NCBI GenBank assembly: GCA_049601915.1
Contig: JBMYRB010000008.1
Location: 14,203-78,202, forward strand
Source of the DNA: UBA8079 sp049601915
Lineage (GTDB): Bacteria; Pseudomonadota; Alphaproteobacteria; UBA6615
Reading direction: 5' to 3'
Length of the DNA: 64,000 nt
Of the stretch, positions 33,654 through 42,826 are shown piece by piece. Numbering within the stretch: the first letter of the stretch is position 1; every line of letters begins with the position of its first letter. The position numbers and the translations under genes were made by a program. The notes beneath the pieces were generated by a model, which saw only the letters and a program-made list of their open reading frames with translations, did no database searches and was not told the origin of the DNA.

Positions 33654-34706
33654 ATGCCAGCTAACACCGCCCTCATCGTCGGCGCGCTCGGCGTCACCGG
33701 CCGGGCGCTGGTCGAGTATCTCGAGGACAAGCCCGACTGGAACATTGTCGCGCTCTCGCGCCGCGCGCCGGACTTTCCGACCCGCGCGACGTTCCTGTCG
33801 GTCGACCTGACGGATGCGGACGACTGCCGGGCGAAACTGGCCGAACATCGTGAAATTACATATGTTTTCTATACCGCCTACAGCCAGCAGGCGTCGGTCG
33901 CGGCGGAAATCCCCGTCAATGTGGGGATGCTCGCGAACCTGATGGACGCGGTCGAGAAAACGGCCAATATCCGGCACGTCCAGCTGATGCACGGCGCCAA
34001 GTGGTACGGCACCTATCTGGGTTCCTACAAGACGCCGGCGCGCGAGGACGACCCGCGGCCCCTGCCGGTGAATTTCTATCACGCCCAGCAGGACTGGCTG
34101 GAAGCGCGTCACGCCGCCCAGTCCGGCTGGTCATGGTCCGCGCTGCGACCCCACGGGGTGTGGGGGTTTTCGACCGGGTCGGCCATGAACCTGATGACCG
34201 GCATCGCGTGTTACGCCGCGATCTCGAAGGAGCTCGGCCTGCCGCTGCGCTGGCCGGGCAACGCCGGCTTCTACGACCGGCTCTACCAGCTGATCGACGT
34301 GGATCTGCTGGCCGAGGCCATGGTCTGGGCCGCGACCACGCCGGCGGCGGCCAACGAGGCCTTCAACATCACCAACGGCGACCTGTTCCGCTGGCGCCAG
34401 CTCTGGCCGCGCATCGCCGAATTCTTCGAGATGGAAATTGCCGACCCGCAACCGGTCCCGATCGCTGCCACCATGGCCGACAAGGGCGAGCTATGGGAGC
34501 GGATGGTAGCCGAACACGGCCTCCGGCCCTACCCACTGGACGAGATCGTCAACTGGGCCTATCTCGACATGGCGCTGGGCACCGACATGGACGCCATGTC
34601 GAGCCTGACGAAAATCTTCAAGGCCGGCTGGACCAATGTCTGGGACAGCGAGGCGACCATCACCCGCCAGCTGCAAAAGCTGCGCGACCGCAAGATCATC
34701 CCCTAA
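33654..34706 (+). CDS. PRISE-family NADPH reductase, copy 2
   Basis: A 350-residue paralogue of the preceding SDR: GALGVTGRALVEYLED, SRRAPDFPTRATFLSVDLTD, MHGAKWYGTYLGSYKTPARE, NFYHAQQDWLE and ALRPHGVWGFSTGSAMNLMT. The tandem copies share most motif blocks, including the C-terminal end KLRDRKIIP, so this is a local duplication. ATG 33654 starts the normal N-terminus. Followed 9 bases later by the M14 carboxypeptidase gene. Confidence 0.88.
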   Translation: MPANTALIVGALGVTGRALVEYLEDKPDWNIVALSRRAPDFPTRATFLSVDLTDADDCRAKLAEHREITYVFYTAYSQQASVAAEIPVNVGMLANLMDAVEKTANIRHVQLMHGAKWYGTYLGSYKTPAREDDPRPLPVNFYHAQQDWLEARHAAQSGWSWSALRPHGVWGFSTGSAMNLMTGIACYAAISKELGLPLRWPGNAGFYDRLYQLIDVDLLAEAMVWAATTPAAANEAFNITNGDLFRWRQLWPRIAEFFEMEIADPQPVPIAATMADKGELWERMVAEHGLRPYPLDEIVNWAYLDMALGTDMDAMSSLTKIFKAGWTNVWDSEATITRQLQKLRDRKIIP

Positions 34707-34715
34707 AGGTTTTCC

Positions 34716-35843
34716 ATGCCCCTCCACATCTCCAGCAATTTCGACAGCGGCAATATCGTCTGCCAGGACACCTCCGACCCCGGGGACATCCGGCTGGAGA
34801 TTTCCAAGGACAATAATTCCGACTTCTACATGTGGTTCCACTTCCGCCTCACCGGCGCGAAGGACACGCCCGTGTCCATGAAGATCATGAACGCCGGCGG
34901 GGCGGCCTATCCCAAGGGCTGGGAGGGGTACCAGGCCGTGGCCTCGAGCGACCGCAAGACCTGGGTCCGAGTGCCTTCGAGTTACGAGGCCGGCGTGCTG
35001 ACCATCGCCCACACGCCGGCCGCAGACAGCGTCTGGTACGCCTATTTCGCGCCCTATTCGATTGAACGCCACGCCGAACTGATTGCGGGTGCTCAACGCG
35101 ATGACCGGGTCTCGCTGAACGTCCTGGGTGAGACCCTCGACGGCCAGGCCATGGACCTGCTGACGATCGGTGAGCCCCGTCCCGGCAAGCAGAACTTCTG
35201 GGCCATCGCCCGCCAGCATCCCGGCGAGTCCATGGCCGAATGGTGGATGGAAGGCTTCCTCGCGCGTTTGCTCGATCCCGCGGATCGCACGGCACGGGCA
35301 TTGCTGGACCGCGCGGTCTTCCACATCGTGCCGAACATGAACCCGGACGGATCACGCCGCGGGCACCTGCGCACCAACGCCGCCGGGGCCAACCTCAACA
35401 GGGAATGGTCGGAACCCGCCATGGACCGCAGCCCGGAGGTATTCCTCGTGCGCGAACGCATGCAGGAAACCGGGGTGGATTTCTGCCTCGACGTCCATGG
35501 TGACGAGGCCCTGCCCTACAACTTCCTCGCCGGGATGATGGGGATTCCCTCCCTCAGCGAGCGCCAGAAGGCCCTGCAGGAAATATTCTCCGGTGCGCTG
35601 CTGACCGCCAGCCCCGATTTCCAGACGAAATACGGCTATCCCGACGCCAAACCGGGCAAGGGCAACATGACTTTATGCTCCAACTGGGTGGCCGAGGAAT
35701 TCGGCTGCCTGGCGCTGACCCTGGAGATGCCCTTCAAGGACAACGCAGATCGGCCCGACACGACCTTCGGCTGGTCACCGGACCGCAGCAAGGCCTTCGG
35801 CGCATCCCATCTGGATGCGATGCTGGCGGTGCTGAACGCCTAG
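34716..35843 (+). CDS. M14-family metallocarboxypeptidase (cytosolic carboxypeptidase-like)
   Basis: A 375-residue protein with the beta-sandwich N-terminal domain of the CCP/AGBL subfamily (SSNFDSGNIVCQDT) followed by the zinc peptidase domain. Zinc ligands are His168 and Glu171 in RQHPGESMAEWW and the later His in DVHGDEALPYNF. Substrate-binding NPDGSRRGHLRTNAAGANLN and the catalytic Glu in LTLEMPFK are present. No signal peptide. Bacterial members may remove C-terminal residues from peptides or modified amino acids. Close to PRISE copy 2 on the same strand. Confidence 0.88.
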   Translation: MPLHISSNFDSGNIVCQDTSDPGDIRLEISKDNNSDFYMWFHFRLTGAKDTPVSMKIMNAGGAAYPKGWEGYQAVASSDRKTWVRVPSSYEAGVLTIAHTPAADSVWYAYFAPYSIERHAELIAGAQRDDRVSLNVLGETLDGQAMDLLTIGEPRPGKQNFWAIARQHPGESMAEWWMEGFLARLLDPADRTARALLDRAVFHIVPNMNPDGSRRGHLRTNAAGANLNREWSEPAMDRSPEVFLVRERMQETGVDFCLDVHGDEALPYNFLAGMMGIPSLSERQKALQEIFSGALLTASPDFQTKYGYPDAKPGKGNMTLCSNWVAEEFGCLALTLEMPFKDNADRPDTTFGWSPDRSKAFGASHLDAMLAVLNA

Positions 35844-35845
35844 CG

Positions 35846-36745
35846 CTACAGCGTCGCGTCGTCGACGGTCCACAGCGCGAAACCGGGGCTCTCGTCCCAG
35901 ATGCGCGGCTCCCAGCTGTCGTCCATGCGGTCCATGTCGGCGAAATACTCGGTCCGCCCGCCGGCCGGGTTGTTGAAGTACCAGTAATAGTTCGAGCCGA
36001 GGATGTGACGGCCCGGGGTCGTGTCCGGGTCCCAGCCCTTATCCTTCATGAACTTGCCGCCCATCATCACCATGTCGAAATTCTCGACCTCGAAGGAGGC
36101 GTGATCGAACGCGTTGCGATCGGCCCGGCTGATCAGGAACAGATTGTGATGATCATGCCCGCCCTCGCAGCGCATGAAATCGCCGCCGGTCTTGGTGCTG
36201 TCGGACAGGCGGAAGCGCAGCCGGTCGAGGTAGAAACTCACCGCCTTCTCGCGGTCCGCCATCTCGACCATGTAGACCACATGGCCGATACGGATCGGGT
36301 TCGCCTGGGCTGCGGGATTGATCACCGCGTTCATCCGCGGCTCGGTCGTGTTGACGTTGTGGGGAATGATCTCCACGTCGGTCTCGGTCGGTGACGCGAC
36401 GACGAGGCCAAGCCCGTTGCCGCTCTCGTCGGCGAAACACAGCGTGCCGTCCTCATCCGCGACGTCGCGATCCCTCGCAAGGTCTTCGCCCATTTCCTTG
36501 AGGCCGTCGGCATCGGCGACACCCCAGACCGCGCGGCGCAGGGTCGATTTGGCCGGATCAGGCGAGCCCGGCAGGGACGGATCATCGGCCCGGCGCAGCT
36601 CTATCAGCTGGTTCGTGCGGGTCTTGAAGACCGTGCGTTCGGGGCCGCTCTCGACCTCGTCAACGCCCCAGTCCCGGTAATAGCTGGCGCCGGTTTCCAT
36701 ATCCTCGACGCCGTAGATCAGCTTCTCGACTCGCGTGATGGTCAT
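35846..36745 (-). CDS. Two-module VOC-family protein (extradiol-dioxygenase-like)
   Basis: A 299-residue protein with two VOC modules. The N-terminal one begins RVEKLIYGVEDMETGASYY and the C-terminal one IRIGHVVYMVEMADREKAV with HDHHNLFLISRADRNAFDH and a Glu in GRTEYFAD. The double-module architecture is that of type I extradiol dioxygenases and related fold members. His, His and Glu of the second module fit an Fe site. The stop is 3 bases from the convergent peptidase stop, and it lies downstream of the FAH genes on the minus strand, consistent with aromatic catabolism. Confidence 0.75.
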   Translation of the reverse strand: MTITRVEKLIYGVEDMETGASYYRDWGVDEVESGPERTVFKTRTNQLIELRRADDPSLPGSPDPAKSTLRRAVWGVADADGLKEMGEDLARDRDVADEDGTLCFADESGNGLGLVVASPTETDVEIIPHNVNTTEPRMNAVINPAAQANPIRIGHVVYMVEMADREKAVSFYLDRLRFRLSDSTKTGGDFMRCEGGHDHHNLFLISRADRNAFDHASFEVENFDMVMMGGKFMKDKGWDPDTTPGRHILGSNYYWYFNNPAGGRTEYFADMDRMDDSWEPRIWDESPGFALWTVDDATL

Positions 36746-36763
36746 GGCTGGTTCCTCCTGCCT

Positions 36764-37606
36764 CTAAACTTCGTCAACAACATCGGCCCACAGGGTGCCG
36801 ATCTTCGAAATCTCGACCTCTATCCGGTCGCCCGCCTTCATCCACAATGGCGGGTTGCGCCGTGCACCCACGCCGCTCGGTGTCCCCGTCGCGATGACGT
36901 CCCCCGGCTCCAGCGGCGTAAACCGCGAGATGTAGGAGATGATATAGGGCAGATCGAAAAGCAACATGTCGGTGGTGGAATGCTGCACCACCTCGCCGTT
37001 CAGCCGGGTGGTGAGCTCCAGGGCAGCCGGATCGGGAATCTCGTCCGCGCTCACCATCCACGGGCCAAGCGGGCCGGATCTGTAGAAATTCTTGCCCGCC
37101 GTCACCGAGTGCTTCTGGTAATCGCGCACGGAGCCGTCGATGAAGATGGTGTAGCCCGCGACGTGGCTCAGCGCGTCCGCCGCGCTGATATGGCGCCCGC
37201 CCTTGCCAATGATCGCCGTCAACTCACCCTCGAAGTCGTAATTGTCCGAAACCTTTGGTCGCTCCATCTCGGCACAATGACCGACCAGCGTGTTGGTCGA
37301 ACGCATAAACAGCTGCAGCTCTCCCGGCAGGGTGTTGTTGGTCTCCGTGACATGGTCCTTATAGTTGAGACCCGCGCAGAGAATCTTGTCCGGGTTAGTG
37401 ATCACCGGCAGGAAAGTCACGTCGGGCAGCACCGTATCCGGATCGCCCGACTTGGCGGCCTCGCCGAGCGCCATCAGCTCCCCCGCCTCGATCGCATCGC
37501 GCAGGTTCTTGTAGGGACCGCGCGCACCCAGGTCGACGACCCCGTCCTCGCGGACCAGGCCGAATGTCTCCGCGCCGTCGCCCAGCTTGTAACTGATGAA
37601 CTTCAT
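36764..37606 (-). CDS. Fumarylacetoacetate hydrolase (FAH) family protein, copy 1 of tandem pair
   Basis: A 280-residue FAH-fold enzyme. The metal-binding motif is DFEGELTAIIGKGGRH, preceded by LCAGLNYKDHVTETN, and followed by GYTIFIDGSVRDYQKHSVTAGKNF and TGTPSGVGARR. Family members cleave C-C bonds of acylpyruvates or decarboxylate and isomerise ring-cleavage products (HpcE, YcgM types). It is paralogous to the upstream gene on the same strand, 17 bases apart. Confidence 0.9.
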   Translation of the reverse strand: MKFISYKLGDGAETFGLVREDGVVDLGARGPYKNLRDAIEAGELMALGEAAKSGDPDTVLPDVTFLPVITNPDKILCAGLNYKDHVTETNNTLPGELQLFMRSTNTLVGHCAEMERPKVSDNYDFEGELTAIIGKGGRHISAADALSHVAGYTIFIDGSVRDYQKHSVTAGKNFYRSGPLGPWMVSADEIPDPAALELTTRLNGEVVQHSTTDMLLFDLPYIISYISRFTPLEPGDVIATGTPSGVGARRNPPLWMKAGDRIEVEISKIGTLWADVVDEV

Positions 37607-37623
37607 GCCTCTGTTCCCCGTTT

Positions 37624-38463
37624 TTATTGTTCGTCGACGATGTCGACGACCAGCGTACCGATTTTCGGCACGGTGACCTCCAAATTGTCGCCACCCTTCA
37701 TCCAGAGTAGCGGTTCGCGGCCCGCACCGGATCCGGCGGGCGATCCCGTCGCGACCACGTCACCGGGCTGCAGCGGCGTGATCCGTGACACGTAGGCGAT
37801 GATATACGGAATATCGAAGATCAGCATATCCGCCCCGCAATCCTGCACCACCTCGCCGTTGAGGCGGGTCGTGACGTGCAGGGTCGAGGGGTCGGGTATC
37901 TCGTCCGCCGTGGTCATCACCGGGCCCAGGGGCCCGGTGCCCACGAAATTCTTTCCTGCCGTCACCGAATGCTTCTGGATGTCGCGCACGGAGCCGTCGA
38001 CCATGATCGTGTAGCCGGCGATGCAATCGAGCGCCTCGGCCTCGGACACATGGCGCGTCTCGCGGCCGATCACGGCACAGATCTCACCCTCGAAATCGAG
38101 GCATTCCGACAGCTTCGGCCGGATCATCGCGCCGCCATGGGGCACCAGTGTCGAATTCGCCTTCAGGAACAGGGAGAGATTCTCGGGCATCTCGAAGCCC
38201 ATCTCCTCGACATGATCCTTGTAGTTCTTGCCCGCGCAAAACATGTGGATGGGGTCGGGGATAGTCGGCAAAAAGTCGATGTCGGCCAGGGCCGCATCCG
38301 GGCTTTCGCCCCGGGCCGCTGTGCCGATCGCAATCAACTCCCCGGCAGCGATCGCGGCCCTGAGGCTGCCATGGGGCCCGCGCGCGCCGAGATCGATCAC
38401 GCCATCGCCGTCAACAAGACCCCAGGTCGCGCCGTCGACGCCGATATAACTCACAAATTGCAT
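37624..38463 (-). CDS. Fumarylacetoacetate hydrolase family protein, copy 2 of tandem pair
   Basis: A 279-residue paralogue: FCAGKNYKDHVEEMGFEMPE, DFEGEICAVIGRETRHVSEA as metal-binding region, GYTIMVDGSVRDIQKHSVTAG and TGSPAGSGAGREPLLW. Start ATG 38463 (MQFVSYIGVDGATWG) aligns with copy 1 and removes an unrelated upstream extension. With the VOC protein downstream it suggests a meta-cleavage-type route, but this is an inference. Confidence 0.9.
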   Translation of the reverse strand: MQFVSYIGVDGATWGLVDGDGVIDLGARGPHGSLRAAIAAGELIAIGTAARGESPDAALADIDFLPTIPDPIHMFCAGKNYKDHVEEMGFEMPENLSLFLKANSTLVPHGGAMIRPKLSECLDFEGEICAVIGRETRHVSEAEALDCIAGYTIMVDGSVRDIQKHSVTAGKNFVGTGPLGPVMTTADEIPDPSTLHVTTRLNGEVVQDCGADMLIFDIPYIIAYVSRITPLQPGDVVATGSPAGSGAGREPLLWMKGGDNLEVTVPKIGTLVVDIVDEQ

Positions 38464-38556
38464 GTAATCCCCCCGAATCTGTTCCGAGCATATCGGCTGG
38501 GCCGCGCCCAACCAAGCGGAGCGGCAACAGCAAAACCATCACGTCATGCAATGTCC

Positions 38557-38577
38557 GGGCGGGTCTGTGACCCGCCC
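38557..38577 (-). terminator. Stem-loop downstream of the acyl-CoA dehydrogenase pair
   Basis: GGGCGGGTC-TGT-GACCCGCCC forms a 9-bp perfect stem 16 bases beyond the stop of the acyl-CoA dehydrogenase on the minus strand. There is no clear T-run immediately after, so it may be a weak or Rho-assisted terminator rather than a strong intrinsic one. Confidence 0.4.
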
Positions 38578-38592
38578 GCCTGCCGACGAACC

Positions 38593-39558
38593 CTAGACCG
38601 TCAAATCCAACCAGAGATTGTCCGCGCCCCGCGCGGCCACCATACGGCCGAGCAGCCCGGCCCAGGCGCTCTCGGCCCCGAACTCGGACCGCCAGGCCCA
38701 CAACCGCCGCGTCAGGTGATGCAGGCGATACTCGTCGGTGAAGCCGATCGCGCCGTGCACCTGATGGGCGATGTTGGCGGTCTTGCCAGCCGCCTCACCG
38801 GTGCGGATTTTCGCGGTGGCTGCCGCCGCAATGATATTGCCTCCCGCATCGACCATCCGGCACGCCGCGCGCGCCGCGACACCGGCCGCCGCCGCCTCGG
38901 ACGCCATCACCGCCAGCTGCTGCTGGATCGCCTGAAAACGCCCGATCGGCCGGCCGAACTGCACCCGCTCGTTGGTGTAGCTGACGCACAGGTCGAGCAC
39001 GGCCGAGACCGCACCGGCCATCTGGCAGGACCGCACGAGCGCACCGGCCGCCTGGATGTCGTCCACCCCGGTATTTTCCGGCACCACGCCGTCCACGGCC
39101 ACGCGATCACGCGGGTCGCGGCCGATATTCCGGTCCGGCGTGATGGTCGCGCCATCCAGGCTCACGCAGTGCAGCGCGTTATCCGTATCCAGAACCAGCA
39201 TGTGCCCGGCATCACGCGCCCAGGGCACATGTGTCATCTCGGGATCGGCAAGCGTGACGATCCCGTCGGGCATGCCTGCGGGTCCGAGCAGCCAGCCGGC
39301 GGCGATCGCCTCCGCCAGCGGCACAGGGGTCGCGTGCGCCCCGGCGGCAAATAGCACCACATGGGCGTCCTCCCAACCGAGCCCGCTGCCGCCCTGCGCC
39401 TCGGGCACCAGAATCCGGTCGAGGCCGTTCTGCGTGATCGCACCCCAAAGGCCCTGCGGAAATTCACCGGCTTCGGCTGCACGGAACAGTTCCGCATCGA
39501 GATGCTCGGCAAACAGGCGCTCGCAGGTCTGCGCGATCATGGTGCGTTCTTCGTTCAT
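38593..39558 (-). CDS. Acyl-CoA dehydrogenase family protein, shorter partner
   Basis: A 321-residue ACAD-fold protein. The N-terminal helical domain has VPEAQGGSGLGWEDAHVVLF, and the C-terminal part includes QFGRPIGRFQAIQQQLAVMA and HQVHGAIGFTDEYRLHHLTRR. The middle beta-domain lacks the usual FAD-binding motif ITNG/WxTS seen in the larger partner. The ATGA overlap with the preceding gene and the length difference suggest an unequal ACAD pair, as in FadE28-FadE29-type heteromers of actinobacterial steroid degradation. Confidence 0.83.
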   Translation of the reverse strand: MNEERTMIAQTCERLFAEHLDAELFRAAEAGEFPQGLWGAITQNGLDRILVPEAQGGSGLGWEDAHVVLFAAGAHATPVPLAEAIAAGWLLGPAGMPDGIVTLADPEMTHVPWARDAGHMLVLDTDNALHCVSLDGATITPDRNIGRDPRDRVAVDGVVPENTGVDDIQAAGALVRSCQMAGAVSAVLDLCVSYTNERVQFGRPIGRFQAIQQQLAVMASEAAAAGVAARAACRMVDAGGNIIAAAATAKIRTGEAAGKTANIAHQVHGAIGFTDEYRLHHLTRRLWAWRSEFGAESAWAGLLGRMVAARGADNLWLDLTV

Positions 39559-40712
39559 CGCAACCCGAGCCCCCGGGCGATGACCCCGCGCATGATCTCG
39601 GTGGTGCCGCCACGCAGCGAGAAGGACACGCAAGCCTGCTGCACATATGCCAGGGCCTGTTCGAAATCGTCTCCCTGGTCGATCCGCGGCGACGCGCCGA
39701 TCACCTGATGGGCAATTTCGGGGATGGATTGTTCGAACATCACACCCAGATCCTTGACGAATGCCGCTTCCAGCACCGGCTCTGCGCCCGTGTCGAGCTG
39801 GGCGGCCACTGACAGGGACATGTCCCGCAACGTTCCGAGATGCGCATGCAGCCGACCGATCGCGGCAGCGGCCATGTCGGACGGGTTCTCCCCGGCCACA
39901 TGCACCAGCGCCTTGAGCAGCGCGAAGGCGCTAAGAAAACGGTCGGGCCCGCTGCGCTCAAACGCGAGCTCCGCCGTCACCTGGCGCCAGCCGTTGTCCT
40001 CTTCGCCCACCAGCATGCCCGCGGGCACGAACACATCGTCGAAGGTGACTTCGTTGAATTCTTCATCACCGATCATGTTGCGGATCGGCTGCACGGTCAC
40101 GCCGGGCGACGACAGGTCGATTACGAACTGGGTCGTCCCGCCATGGCGGTTCTCCCCCGCCTCGCCGGTGCGCAGCAGCGCGATCATGTAATGGGAATGC
40201 TGGGCGTAGGTGGTCCAGACCTTGCGGCCGTTGACGACCCAGCCCTTCTCGCCGCCCAACTCGGCCGGTTCGGCCTTCGAGCGGATCGAGGCAAGGTCCG
40301 AGCCGGAATCCGGCTCGCTCATGCCGATACAGAAATAGGTCTCCCCGGCGGCGATCCCCGGCAGCAACAGTTCGCGTTGTTCGTCGGTGCCGAAGCGCAG
40401 GATCAGCGGCCCGCTCTGGCGCTCGGCGATCCAGTGGGCCGCCACCGGCGCACCGGCTGCGAGCAACTCCTCGATCACCACGTAACGCTCGAGTGCGCTT
40501 CGCCCCTGGCCGAACGGCGCGGGCCAGGTCATGCCCAGCCAGCCGCGCTGGCCCAGTTTGCGCGAGAACTCCGCGTCGAACCCGACCCAGGAGCGCGCAC
40601 GCGCCGGGACCAAGATATCGGCGGCCTCGACCTCCAGGAATGCGCGCAGGTCGGCCCGCAGCGCATCCGCGCTGGGCGGCAGTTCGCAGGGTTCGTATGA
40701 GAATGATCGCAT
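39555..40712 (-). CDS. Acyl-CoA dehydrogenase family protein, longer partner
   Basis: A 385-residue ACAD. It has FCIGMSEPDSGSDLASIRSK (FAD-binding loop), GWVVNGRKVWTTYAQHSHYM, EVTFDDVFVPAGMLVGEEDNGW, and the C-terminal SLRGGTTEIMRGVIARGLGL. Start ATG 40712 is preceded by GGAG. Its TGA overlaps the ATG of the smaller ACAD. FAD oxidation of an acyl-CoA is the expected reaction. The substrate probably has a branched or cyclic acyl group, given the pair structure, but this is not proven. Confidence 0.88.
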   Translation of the reverse strand: MRSFSYEPCELPPSADALRADLRAFLEVEAADILVPARARSWVGFDAEFSRKLGQRGWLGMTWPAPFGQGRSALERYVVIEELLAAGAPVAAHWIAERQSGPLILRFGTDEQRELLLPGIAAGETYFCIGMSEPDSGSDLASIRSKAEPAELGGEKGWVVNGRKVWTTYAQHSHYMIALLRTGEAGENRHGGTTQFVIDLSSPGVTVQPIRNMIGDEEFNEVTFDDVFVPAGMLVGEEDNGWRQVTAELAFERSGPDRFLSAFALLKALVHVAGENPSDMAAAAIGRLHAHLGTLRDMSLSVAAQLDTGAEPVLEAAFVKDLGVMFEQSIPEIAHQVIGASPRIDQGDDFEQALAYVQQACVSFSLRGGTTEIMRGVIARGLGLR

Positions 40713-40897
40713 GTGAAGAACTCCGGGCATCAGCTTAGCGGAACAGCACGGGATTGCTTAGCAAAACGCAAAGTCTTGTGCCGCGCACGACACTCATGGC
40801 GGCTTGCCGCGGGACGATACGTTATATATTAATGGTCTGTTATATCATTACCTTTCGCGCTGGTTCGTCCCGTTCCGGCCCCACGACGAGTAGACCG

Positions 40898-41392
40898 ATG
40901 ACGATTGAATTGATGCCGCTTGACGACATTGCGCCCAACGCGCCAGGGGACATTTACGTCGGCGCGGTCACGTCGTTGGCAGCTCCGGCATCGAACGTCG
41001 GGGACGACAGCCACATTTTCGAGGATCGCCGCCCTCTCGGAGCATTAAAGGCGCTGTGCCTGCTCGGGCATATGTGGCCCCACGAGATGTCGGCCGAAGG
41101 CGTGTTCTGGATCGATTCACAGCCGGACATCTGTTTCAGGCTCCGCATCGCCGACGGCGTCGCCGCCTACCGCCCGGCGGGATACTGGATGGCAAGCCGC
41201 CTCCAAGCAGACGTGTTACCGCCGTCGATTTCCGAGGCTATCACAAGCCGCGCCTGGGACTCGGTCTATGGTGACCGCACCCAACAGCTACGATTCACGA
41301 ACGCCGGTGACGACTGGAACCGCATCCACGACATGCTCGCGCGGTGCCTGGTAAACGAACCCGGCGGCTTATCGGCCGGCACACACCCCTGA
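40898..41392 (+). CDS. Hypothetical protein (164 aa), no recognised family
   Basis: The product begins MTIELMPLDDIAPNAPG and ends NEPGGLSAGTHP, with no signal peptide or membrane helix. The middle is rich in aromatic residues (LGHMWPHEMSAEGVFWID, CFRLRIADG), suggesting a small globular protein. An in-frame start at 40754 would add a residue-poor extension, and 40898 is preferred. It precedes the M24 peptidase and the KdsB-like gene on the same strand, 87 bases before the former, and may belong with them. I cannot assign a function. Confidence 0.55.
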   Translation: MTIELMPLDDIAPNAPGDIYVGAVTSLAAPASNVGDDSHIFEDRRPLGALKALCLLGHMWPHEMSAEGVFWIDSQPDICFRLRIADGVAAYRPAGYWMASRLQADVLPPSISEAITSRAWDSVYGDRTQQLRFTNAGDDWNRIHDMLARCLVNEPGGLSAGTHP

Positions 41393-41479
41393 CAAATGAT
41401 GACAGACGGGCAGCCGTTCAGGCGACGCCCGAAACACAAAACATTCAAGACGAAAACCTGACGAGGAGAACTCACCAAA

Positions 41480-42826
41480 ATGTCGTTCAACAGCAACTAT
41501 CGCGGCTACGACCTCAATACCGGATTCATCGAGGAAGCCCACCACAACAACCCGCGACGCCTCTATAGCGCCACCGGCGCCGACTGGCAGTATCGCGTCG
41601 ATCACGAACGCATGCGACAAGAGCGTCTGGAGCGCGCCCGGGCCGAGATGGAAGCCGATGACCTCGGCGCCCTCATCGTGTTTGCAGGCGCTAACATCCG
41701 CTACCTCACGGGTTCCTACCAGGGTAACTGGAAATACAACATCAACATCCGTTATGCCGTTATCCCGCGTAACGGCGATCCGTATCTCTTCGAGACCGCC
41801 GGTTCGGACATGCACAACGCGATGCTCGACCTGCCCTGGATGAAGGACCGCATCCGCCCGGCCATGACCTGGCAGTGGGCCGAGGGTGCGGTCAGCGAGA
41901 TGGCCGACAAGATGGTCAACTCGTGCATGGAAGTGCTCAAGGAGCATGGCGTCGAGAAAGAGAAGATCGGTGTCGACAACCTCGACTTCCCGGCCCTGCA
42001 TTCCTTCGAGAAGGCGGGCCTGCGCATCGTCAACGGCTGGCCGGCCATGTCGCGCGCGCGCGTCGTGAAGACCGTCGACGAGATCGAGCAGATCAAGATG
42101 TCCGCGGCCATCGGCGACGCGGCCATGTGGCACATCAAGCATGAGTGGTTGCGCCCGGGTGTAACCGAACGCCAGGTCGAGGCCGAGGTTCATAAGTTCA
42201 TGCTCGATCGCGGCTGCGAGATCATCTACGACATCATCGTCGCCTCGGGCGGCAACACCAGTCCGTACCGCCGTTGGGCGACCGACAAGATCGTCCAGCA
42301 GGGCGACCTCATGATCGTCGACATCAACGCTGTCGGACCGGGTGGCTACTATGTCGACTTCGTGCGCACCTTCAAATGTGCGGGCAAGATGACCCAGCAG
42401 GAGATCGACCTGTATCGGGAGACCTACGACTCCCTTTATGCGGGCATGGAGAACCTGAAACCGGGCAATACGACGGCCGACGTGGTCTCCAAGTTCCCCG
42501 AATATGACGACGACAAGTACGGCACGGTGACGCTCCAGCAGTTCGCGCACTCGATCGGCATCACTCTCTACGAGGGCATGTGGATGAGCCGCGCCTACTC
42601 CCTGAAGTATCCTGCGGAGATCAAGGAGAACATGTACTTCGCCATTGAGACCTTTGCCGGTCACCCGGGCCTTCCTCAGACCTGCCGCCTAGAGGAGAAC
42701 GTGCTTGTGGGACCGGACGGTCCCGTCATCTTCACGAAGATGGAGCACATGGACGAGGCGGTTGGCGACTACCGGATCGGTGACTTCCACCATCCCTCGC
42801 TCGCCGGCTATCCGACACACAAGTAG
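41480..42826 (+). CDS. M24-family metalloenzyme (Xaa-Pro aminopeptidase/creatinase fold)
   Basis: A 448-residue pita-bread enzyme. The N-terminal creatinase-like domain carries FAGANIRYLTGSYQGNW. The C-terminal domain has the full five-ligand set: Asp in MIVDINAVG, Asp in YYVDFVRTF, His in QQFAHSIGI, Glu in FAIETFAG and Glu in RLEENVLV. This supports a two-metal hydrolase. M24 includes Pro-peptidases, creatinase and the DMSP lyase DddP, but DddP-specific blocks are not evident. The RBS is GACGAGGAG. Its TAG is directly followed by the GTG of the next gene. Confidence 0.88.
   Translation: MSFNSNYRGYDLNTGFIEEAHHNNPRRLYSATGADWQYRVDHERMRQERLERARAEMEADDLGALIVFAGANIRYLTGSYQGNWKYNINIRYAVIPRNGDPYLFETAGSDMHNAMLDLPWMKDRIRPAMTWQWAEGAVSEMADKMVNSCMEVLKEHGVEKEKIGVDNLDFPALHSFEKAGLRIVNGWPAMSRARVVKTVDEIEQIKMSAAIGDAAMWHIKHEWLRPGVTERQVEAEVHKFMLDRGCEIIYDIIVASGGNTSPYRRWATDKIVQQGDLMIVDINAVGPGGYYVDFVRTFKCAGKMTQQEIDLYRETYDSLYAGMENLKPGNTTADVVSKFPEYDDDKYGTVTLQQFAHSIGITLYEGMWMSRAYSLKYPAEIKENMYFAIETFAGHPGLPQTCRLEENVLVGPDGPVIFTKMEHMDEAVGDYRIGDFHHPSLAGYPTHK

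Noticed and set aside
41480..42826. M24 protein as the DMSP lyase DddP
   Set aside because: It shares the fold and five metal ligands, but the blocks I associate with DddP are absent, including the residues around the second Asp. A peptidase or other M24 hydrolase is the safer call.
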